In this document: positions 57,845 to 64,000 of the stretch, piece by piece
Position numbering within the stretch: position 1 is the stretch's first letter
How the letters are laid out: every line of letters begins with the position of its first letter
NCBI GenBank assembly: GCA_947474365.1
Contig: CANJIU010000010.1
Location: 1 to 64,000 of the forward strand
DNA: 64,000 bases
Source: Opitutia bacterium
GTDB lineage: Bacteria > Verrucomicrobiota > Verrucomicrobiia > Opitutales > Opitutaceae
Direction: 5' to 3'
Program-made: the position numbers and the translations under genes
The notes under the pieces: model-generated
The model's input: the letters and a program-made list of their open reading frames with translations, nothing else
Told to the model about the DNA's origin: nothing
Database searches by the model: none

Positions 57845-58867
57845 TCACTCCTCGCCGTCCCAATAGTCGATGGCGGTCGTTCGAAAAAACTGCCGTGGTT
57901 CGCGGAGGCCCCATTTGTTGGAATCGGGGTAGTGCCAGTAGTCGGCGGGCGGGTTGTCGGCGATCAGGAAGAACACGAGCGGAGTGTCGCCGGTGTTGCT
58001 GAGCTGGTGCGCTTCGCCCGGCGGGTGCAGCACAACGTCGCCCGGTCCCACGGGGACCGTCTCGGCGCCCGCGCGCAGCGTGCCGCGACCCTCGCGGATG
58101 AGAAACATCTCCCATTGCGCCGCGTGGCTGTGAAACGGACAGCCGCTTTCGCCTGGGGCGAAGCGGCTTAATTCCAAGTCGAAGGGATGGCCGCCGAGTC
58201 CGATGGGTGTATTACGTTTGGCGCCGAGCGCGATTGAGAGCTCCTTGCTTTGGCCGCGGAATTTCTTCTTCGGCGAGGTCCATTCCTCCCAGGCGAGCGC
58301 ATCGGGATGAGCTTTGCGTTGCGTGAACGGCAACGTAGGTGCCGGCGCGGGCGATCCGGAAGGGACGTAGGGTGCCGCACCCGGGAGCGGCGGTTCCTCG
58401 CCGTCGAAATAGCCGACCTCGGTCATCCGAAAATATTTTCCCGGCGGGCGCAGGCCCCATTTGTTGGAGTCGGGATAGTGAAACGCGTCCAGCGGCGGAT
58501 TGTCGGCAATGATGAGCACCTCAAGATCGGCCGTGCCGGAGTTGATCAACTGGTGGGGCTCGCCGGGTGGATGGAGGAACACCTCGCCCGTTTGAATCGC
58601 ATGGGTTTCGTTGCCGGCGCGCACGGTGCCGGCGCCCGCCTCGACGACGAATAGTTCCCATTGAGCGAGGTGGGCGTGAAACGGGCACACGCTCGCGCCG
58701 GGCGGAATCCGTCTGATCTGCACGTCGAAGGGATGCCCGCCGCACCACGTGCCGCCGTTGCGCTGGCCGCCAAGCGCGAGGGAGACGTTGCGGCAATACG
58801 AGTGAAATTTCCTTCCGGGAGAGTGTTGTTCCTCCCAGGGGAGCGCGGGAATGTGGACGCGGGGCAT
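57845..58867 (-). CDS. Internally duplicated two-cupin protein
   Basis: A 340-residue protein made of two similar halves. Each half has WEEW or PWEEQ plus a KKF/RKF region, a cupin motif 1 (CPFHAHLAQWELFVV and CPFHSHAAQWEMFLI), a cupin motif 2 (HPPGEPHQLINSG and HPPGEAHQLSNTG), and an identical stretch YPDSNKWGLR near residues 130 and 320. Each half ends with GYFDGEE or DYWDGEE. The metal ligands HxH...E...H are present in both cupins, so each could bind a metal. Single-cupin relatives of about 160 residues exist as sugar-phosphate isomerase-like and unknown proteins. No signal peptide was seen. It is 65 bases upstream of the Tat oxidoreductase gene. Confidence 0.82.
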   Translation of the reverse strand: MPRVHIPALPWEEQHSPGRKFHSYCRNVSLALGGQRNGGTWCGGHPFDVQIRRIPPGASVCPFHAHLAQWELFVVEAGAGTVRAGNETHAIQTGEVFLHPPGEPHQLINSGTADLEVLIIADNPPLDAFHYPDSNKWGLRPPGKYFRMTEVGYFDGEEPPLPGAAPYVPSGSPAPAPTLPFTQRKAHPDALAWEEWTSPKKKFRGQSKELSIALGAKRNTPIGLGGHPFDLELSRFAPGESGCPFHSHAAQWEMFLIREGRGTLRAGAETVPVGPGDVVLHPPGEAHQLSNTGDTPLVFFLIADNPPADYWHYPDSNKWGLREPRQFFRTTAIDYWDGEE

Positions 58868-59075
58868 GCCGCCAACCTAGGCGCTGTCCGATGCGAGTGG
58901 AGTGCGAAATTGCCTATCGCTGCCGGGTGAGTCCACAGCACCGGTCAATTGGCACCGGCACACGCGATCGGCGCACGACCGCGACAAAAACGGTCACAAT
59001 TGAGCGGCGGAGAATGCCAAGATCTGCGGCGTGGTTGACGTTCAATTCCCGGCCGGTTTGGCCCAGTGTTCCGCC

Positions 59076-61625
59076 ATGCACCCCGTTGCGATTCTCCGCC
59101 GGAGCGCGGTCCTTCCTTGCTTCTGTTTTTCGCTCAGCCTCGCCGCGGCCGCCGAGCGTTTCCCTTTTGTCATTCCGGGTGACGATGCCTCGCCGTCGGT
59201 GACGAGCCTGGCGGCGCTCTCTCCGCGGCCCGCCGGGGCGGACGGTTTTGTGCGGGTCCGCGACGCGCATTTTTTCACGGAAACCGGCCGGGTGAAATTT
59301 TGGGGCGTGAACACCTGCTTCGCCGGGAATTTTCCGGAGCACGCCGACGCGGAGAAGGTGGCGGCGCATCTCGCCAAGCTCGGCCTCAACGCCGTGCGGA
59401 TGCACCATCACGACACCTCCGGCGGATCGCGTGGCATCTGGGGTCCGGTGATCGATGGGCGCCGCACGTTGAGCTCGACCCAATTGGAGCGGCAGGATTA
59501 TTTTCTCAATGAGCTGCACCGCCAGGGCCTCTACGCGAATCTCAACCTACATGTCGGTCGCGAACTCACGGAGGCTGAGGGCTTCTCTCGCGATGGACTG
59601 CCTTACGCGACGCGCTTCGACAAGTACCTCCTCTATTTTGAACCGCAGGCGAAGCTGCGGCTGAAGGAGTTTGCCCGTGACTATCTCCTGCACCTGAACC
59701 CCTATCGCAAGCTGCGGCGCGTCGACGATCCCGGCATCGCGATGATCGAGATCACGAACGAGAACTCGTTCAGCAAATTCGGACCGGAAATCGCGGCGGG
59801 CCTGCCTGAACCGCACCGCGGTGAATTCAAGCGCCAGTGGAACGCGTGGTTGGCGGGGCACTACGACGGAACGGCGGCGCTGCGAAAGGCCTGGGGCGGG
59901 AGCAACGAGGCGCTCGGGACGACACTGGCCGAATCGACAGCGTGGCGCGACGGACTCGGTGCGTGGCGGTTGAAACAAAGTCGCGAATTTCCGTTGCGGG
60001 CCATTCCAGGCCAGAAAGGCCCGCAGCCTGATCTCCCGGCGCTGCGCTTGGAGCCGCACGGGGCGGCGCCGGATCTGAATTCGCAGGAAATGCAGTACCC
60101 GAACCTCGTAGTCGAGGCGGGCCAGGTTTACACGCTGACGTTTTGGGTGCGGGCCGATGCGCCGCGTTCGTTGTTCGTCGATGTCTCAAATGCCGGACCG
60201 GGTAATTGGAATCCCGTGGGCTACCGGGAGACGCTGGCATTGCGGCCCGAGTGGCAACGCGTGCACCGGGTGTTTCGGGCGGCCGATTCAATTCCGGGCG
60301 GCACGCGCCTGTGCTTCAAGTTCGGTGGCGGCGGCGTGCCATTTGCATTGGCCGGGCTGACCCTGCGCCGGGGCGGCGACTGGATCGTCGTGCCGGCGGG
60401 CCAGACCCTGGAGGGGCGCGACGTCGAGATCCCGGTCGCCGGCTGGAGCGAAGTGGCGCAACGCGACGCGGTACGGTTCATGGCGGACACCGAGGAGGCG
60501 TTCATTCGCGAGATGGTGGATTTTCTGAAAAAAGATCTCGGCGTGCGCGTGCCGATCACGGCGTCGCAGATCACCTATCATTCGCCGCAAATTGTCGCCG
60601 CGACCTGCGACTACACCGACATTCATTCCTATTGGCAGCACCCGCGTTTCCCGCGCAAGCCGTGGGATCCCGTCGACTGGGAGATCCGCAACACCCCGAT
60701 GGAGACCGTGCCCGACTCTGACGCGTTGCTGAGCCGCGCGCCGTGGCGCCTGCTCGACCGGCCGTTCACGATCTCAGAGTGGAACATCCCCGATCCCCAT
60801 GACACCGCCGCGAGCGTGGTGCCGTTTGCCGCGATGGTGGCGGCGCTGCAGGACTGGGACGGTGTCTTCTTTTTCCAATATCACGGGGGCGGCGATTCCG
60901 GCTGGTACGACGACAAGGTGCAGCGCTTCTTCTCGTTTAACGGCCAGCCCGCCAAGCTCGCGTTGCTGACCGCGTGCGCGCACCTCTTCCGGCGCGGCGA
61001 TCTTGCCCCGCTTGCCGGAGTTGCCGCCGGCACGTTGGAAAAGATGATGCCCGCCACGATGGGGCTGAGTCGCCGGGTTGGAATCGATCCGAAGGCCACG
61101 ACGGCGGCGAAGGAAGCGCCTTCTACCGGGAAGCGGCTCGCGACTCCGGACGAGAGCGTGGTATGGGATGCCACTGATGCCGCCCGGGCCCGAGTGGTCG
61201 TCAACACACCGGGAACGCTCGCTGCGTGGGGATTGTTGGGTGGCCAGCGGATCGCGCTGGGCGATACCACCTTCGTCCTCGGAACGATTGAACGGGACTA
61301 TGCGGCGGTGGTGCTCACGAGCATGGATGGCGCGCCGCTCGCGACGACGAAACGCGCGCTCTTGACGGCGGTCGGTTCCGCGACGAACCCGGGTATGAAG
61401 TGGAACACGAGCCGCACCTCGGTGGGCAAAGACTGGGGAACCGGCCCGGCCGAAGTGAACGGCATTGAGGTGGAGTTGGCGCTGAGCCGTGCGGGCGCGC
61501 GCGTGTACGCCCTCGACGGCCGCGGGGCGCGGAAGGGCGAAGTGGCGGCGAGCGATGGCCCGGGCGGCCGGCGCTTTCAGTTCGGATCGGAACATCGTAC
61601 GCTCTGGTACGAAATCGCGTGGTAG
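59076..61625 (+). CDS. Exported GH5-like glycoside hydrolase with an internal CBM-like insertion
   Basis: An 849-residue exported enzyme. ATG 59076 gives a signal peptide (VLPCFCFSLSLAAAA). The TIM-barrel begins with FWGVNTCFAGNFPEHADAEK and NAVRMHHHDT. A catalytic acid candidate is Glu229 in ITNENSF and a nucleophile candidate Glu568 in TISEWNIPDP; this order and spacing fit clan GH-A. Between them (about 300-470) is an inserted carbohydrate-binding-like beta domain (WVRADAPRSLFVDVSNAGPGNW) of the CBM4/9 type. A C-terminal beta domain follows (about 700-849). The subfamily is not recognised; related Opitutaceae proteins are only annotated as putative cellulase or glycosidase. It is monocistronic and divergent from the cupin gene. 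Confidence 0.78.
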   Translation: MHPVAILRRSAVLPCFCFSLSLAAAAERFPFVIPGDDASPSVTSLAALSPRPAGADGFVRVRDAHFFTETGRVKFWGVNTCFAGNFPEHADAEKVAAHLAKLGLNAVRMHHHDTSGGSRGIWGPVIDGRRTLSSTQLERQDYFLNELHRQGLYANLNLHVGRELTEAEGFSRDGLPYATRFDKYLLYFEPQAKLRLKEFARDYLLHLNPYRKLRRVDDPGIAMIEITNENSFSKFGPEIAAGLPEPHRGEFKRQWNAWLAGHYDGTAALRKAWGGSNEALGTTLAESTAWRDGLGAWRLKQSREFPLRAIPGQKGPQPDLPALRLEPHGAAPDLNSQEMQYPNLVVEAGQVYTLTFWVRADAPRSLFVDVSNAGPGNWNPVGYRETLALRPEWQRVHRVFRAADSIPGGTRLCFKFGGGGVPFALAGLTLRRGGDWIVVPAGQTLEGRDVEIPVAGWSEVAQRDAVRFMADTEEAFIREMVDFLKKDLGVRVPITASQITYHSPQIVAATCDYTDIHSYWQHPRFPRKPWDPVDWEIRNTPMETVPDSDALLSRAPWRLLDRPFTISEWNIPDPHDTAASVVPFAAMVAALQDWDGVFFFQYHGGGDSGWYDDKVQRFFSFNGQPAKLALLTACAHLFRRGDLAPLAGVAAGTLEKMMPATMGLSRRVGIDPKATTAAKEAPSTGKRLATPDESVVWDATDAARARVVVNTPGTLAAWGLLGGQRIALGDTTFVLGTIERDYAAVVLTSMDGAPLATTKRALLTAVGSATNPGMKWNTSRTSVGKDWGTGPAEVNGIEVELALSRAGARVYALDGRGARKGEVAASDGPGGRRFQFGSEHRTLWYEIAW

Positions 61626-61746
61626 CAGCGGCGCGTTTGAGGCTTGATGACGCTTCGGCGTGGGTTCTTGTTTCGACGCGCGCCGTCCCGAAGATGCGCG
61701 TTTCGACTCAATTCCCCGGGAGTCGGATGTTGTCCGAGGAGAAACA

Positions 61747-64000
61747 ATGAACTTCGCACCCACCGCCGCTCCCATCCTTCCGCTTCGACGCGCACTCCGG
61801 TCCGCTGCCGGAGGGAGGAACCTCCTTTGGCTCGCCGTCGCCATGACCCTGCTCGGGATGACCGGTCGGGCGGCCTTCGCGCAAGGTCTCCAGCCACCCG
61901 GATTTCGCCCGCTTCCTCCCGGGGTTCATGCGCTCGTTGGTGGGAAGGTGGTCATGAAGCCAGGGGCGGTGCTCGATCGCGCCACCATCGTTGTGCGCGA
62001 TGGCTACATCGCCGCGGTCGGGGGCGACGTGACCGTGCCGCCGGACGCCCGGGTGTGGGACATGGCGGGCCTGACGATTTACGCCGGCTTCATCGAGCCG
62101 TATCTCCAGCTGGGAGAAACCGCACCGCCGGTGTCCACGACCTTTGTGGAACCGATCGGGGCCTCCACTCGCACTGCCGGTGGTGGGGTTAACTTCTTCG
62201 GTGTGCCATCGCAAAAGCCGGACGGCACAGCGCGGGGTACGGGAAACGCCGTCGGCAAGGTCACGCCCGAAGTCCGCGCGGTGCGCACCTATCAACCTGA
62301 CGCGAAATTGCTCCGTTCCCTGCGCGAACTTGGTTTCACCACCGCCGTTGTCGCGCCCGGCCGCGGCATCATCCGTGGATCCAGTGCGCTCGTGACGCTG
62401 ATCGACGAGGACCCGAACCGCCTCGTGATCAAGCCCGACGTCTTCCAGCATGTGGCGCTCGAGACGCACACCGACGACGACAAGCCGTATCCTGGATCTC
62501 TGATGGGAGCGATCGCGACGGTGCGGCAGAGTTTTTTCGACGCCCGGCATTACGCCTTGAACCAGGCCGACTGGCAGGTACGGCCGCAGGGTCGGCTCCG
62601 GCCCGAGTTCGATCCCTCGCTCGAAGGTCTTCAGCCCGCTGCAAGCGGCAAGCAACGGGTGCTGATCGAGCCGGGGAGTGTCCTGATGGTGGATCGCGTT
62701 GCCCGCGTGGCCCGTGAACTCGAACTTGATTTCGCCATCGTCGCCTGCGGCGAAGAATGGCGTCGCCCCGATCTCCTCGCTGAAATGGGAGCGACCTTCG
62801 TCGTGCCACTGGATTTTCCCGCCCTGCCGAAGCTGCCCGACGACGACGATTGGGAACAGGTCCGGCTGGATCATTTGCGCGCTTGGGACTGGGCCGCGGA
62901 AAACCCTGCGATCCTGCGCCAGCAGAAGCGCGACATCGCCCTGACGACCTACGGCCTGGGCGACCGCAAGCAATTCCGCCCGAACCTGCGACTCGCACTG
63001 GAACGCGGTCTCTCGGAGGAAGACGCCCTCGCCGCGCTCACCACGGTGCCAGCGGGACTTTGCGGTGTCGCGCAGCAACTCGGCACCATCGAGCCCGGCA
63101 AGATCGCCAACCTGACGGTCGTGGAGGGCAAGGGCTACTTCGATCCCGAGGCCCGCGTCCGCGCCGTCTGGGTCGACGGTCGCCACGTGTTCGTGCAGCC
63201 CGCGAAGGAAACGCCGCCGGCGACTCCGGCGCCCGACGCCACCGCCGCCGCGAAAGAAACCGCGGACAAGGAGGAAAAGGAGAAGAAGGAAAAGGAACTG
63301 AAGGATCTGCGCCGGCAGCGAATCGCGCGCAGTCCGCTCGACGACCGCGGCCCGCTCCCGGGGCCTTCATCGCTGATCCTGCGCCATGCGACGGTGTGGA
63401 CCTCCGCCGCTGCGGGTGTCATTCCGGACGGTGAGGTGGTTGTCGCCGACGGCCGAATCACTGCGGTGCGCGCGGCAACCACCGCCACCGGCAATGTGAT
63501 CGACCTTACCGGACTCGTCCTCACGCCGGGGTTGATCGATGCCCACAGCCACACCGCCATCCTCGGCCTCGTCAATGAGTCGACCCTGCCGTCGACGGCG
63601 ATGTGCCGGATCGGCGATGTGGTGAATTCGGAGACGCGCACGATTTCTGAGCAACTGGCCGGCGGCCTGACGACGGTCAGTCTCCTGCACGGTTCGGCCA
63701 ATCCGATTGGCGGGCAGAACCAGGTGATCAAGATGCGCGATGGCGCCAGCCCCGAAGGTTTGAAATTCGCGGCCGCGCCGTCGGGCATCAAATTTGCCCT
63801 GGGAGAAAACGTGAAGCAGTCGAATTGGGGCGACAAGATGAAGTCACGGTTCCCGCAGACGCGCATGGGCGTGCCGGCGTTTTACGCCAACCGGTTTACC
63901 GCGGCCCGCCAGTACCTCGAGGACTGGGCCCGGTTCGGCCAGTCTGGCGGTTTGCCGCCCCGCCGCGATCTTGAGTTGGAGGCCCTGGGCGAAATCCTCG
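61747..64000 (+). CDS. Exported tandem amidohydrolase (partial, cut by window end)
   Basis: The frame is open from ATG 61747 to the last base (751 codons so far). A good Shine-Dalgarno AGGAG lies at 61737-61741, one of few in the window. The signal peptide is NLLWLAVAMTLLGMTGRAAFAQ. The first amidohydrolase-like half (about 55-480) has the opening strand HALVGGKVVMKPGAVLDRATI and a closing EPGKIANLTVVEGKGYFDPE, but at the metal site it reads YAGFIEPYLQL without the HxH, so it appears inactive. A highly charged linker (about 490-525, EEKEKKEKELKDLRRQ) precedes a second half with TPGLIDAHSHTAI, where the HxH pair is intact. Such imidazolonepropionase-like exported pairs are of unknown substrate. 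The rest lies beyond the window. Confidence 0.85.
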   Translation, partial: MNFAPTAAPILPLRRALRSAAGGRNLLWLAVAMTLLGMTGRAAFAQGLQPPGFRPLPPGVHALVGGKVVMKPGAVLDRATIVVRDGYIAAVGGDVTVPPDARVWDMAGLTIYAGFIEPYLQLGETAPPVSTTFVEPIGASTRTAGGGVNFFGVPSQKPDGTARGTGNAVGKVTPEVRAVRTYQPDAKLLRSLRELGFTTAVVAPGRGIIRGSSALVTLIDEDPNRLVIKPDVFQHVALETHTDDDKPYPGSLMGAIATVRQSFFDARHYALNQADWQVRPQGRLRPEFDPSLEGLQPAASGKQRVLIEPGSVLMVDRVARVARELELDFAIVACGEEWRRPDLLAEMGATFVVPLDFPALPKLPDDDDWEQVRLDHLRAWDWAAENPAILRQQKRDIALTTYGLGDRKQFRPNLRLALERGLSEEDALAALTTVPAGLCGVAQQLGTIEPGKIANLTVVEGKGYFDPEARVRAVWVDGRHVFVQPAKETPPATPAPDATAAAKETADKEEKEKKEKELKDLRRQRIARSPLDDRGPLPGPSSLILRHATVWTSAAAGVIPDGEVVVADGRITAVRAATTATGNVIDLTGLVLTPGLIDAHSHTAILGLVNESTLPSTAMCRIGDVVNSETRTISEQLAGGLTTVSLLHGSANPIGGQNQVIKMRDGASPEGLKFAAAPSGIKFALGENVKQSNWGDKMKSRFPQTRMGVPAFYANRFTAARQYLEDWARFGQSGGLPPRRDLELEALGEIL

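Overview
The window is high-GC DNA that reads like a member of the Verrucomicrobiota, most probably an Opitutaceae-type organism. This is an inference from gene content, not from a marker gene. The signs are a Planctomycetes-Verrucomicrobia type microcompartment operon, a PSCyt/DUF1549/DUF1553 plus DUF1501 gene pair, several sulfatases, Ig-rich secreted proteins, and pyrimidine-rich translation leaders with few Shine-Dalgarno sites. No rRNA, tRNA, insertion sequence, phage or CRISPR array was seen.

Layout. (1) 1-3279: the 3' end of a bacterial microcompartment (BMC) operon. It holds the tail of a CoA-acylating aldehyde dehydrogenase, two vertex (pentamer) proteins, a class II aldolase and a lactate/malate dehydrogenase-like protein, separated by unusual inverted arrays of short repeats. 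(2) 3391-8581: a DUF4038 glycosidase-like protein, a small KOW protein, a membrane protein beside a truncated response regulator, and a HAF-repeat-like secreted protein with a clear terminator. (3) 8823-16806: a large membrane protein divergent from a TonB-dependent receptor, then an Mrr-type restriction enzyme and a secreted cyclase-family protein. (4) 17020-30410: a RhaEW-type rhamnulose-phosphate aldolase/dehydrogenase, a PSCyt/DUF1501 pair, a 1497-residue pectinesterase-domain protein and a pectate lyase. (5) 30608-39572: a large membrane protein, rhamnulokinase, and a lutA-lutB-OPT transporter-lutC operon.

(6) 39595-54704: an envelope locus containing an Ig-domain surface protein, an EF-hand protein, an ECF sigma factor, a CpxA-like histidine kinase, two YHYH-domain proteins flanking a sulfatase, a CpxR-like response regulator, and a protein that appears to fuse an MbnP-like domain to a di-heme MbnH/MauG-like peroxidase. 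(7) 54775-64000: sulfatase, Gfo/Idh/MocA oxidoreductase, two-cupin protein, glycoside hydrolase, and a tandem amidohydrolase cut by the window end.

The metabolic theme is breakdown of pectin and rhamnogalacturonan. Secreted esterase, lyase and glycosidases release sugars. Rhamnulokinase makes rhamnulose-1-phosphate, which either the compartment aldolase or the cytosolic RhaEW can split. The resulting lactaldehyde and lactate feed the aldehyde dehydrogenase and the Lut proteins. The most novel-looking items are the MbnP-MbnH fusion and its envelope locus, a paired C-terminal module of about 130 residues shared by four unrelated secreted proteins, and the hairpin-forming intergenic arrays next to start codons.
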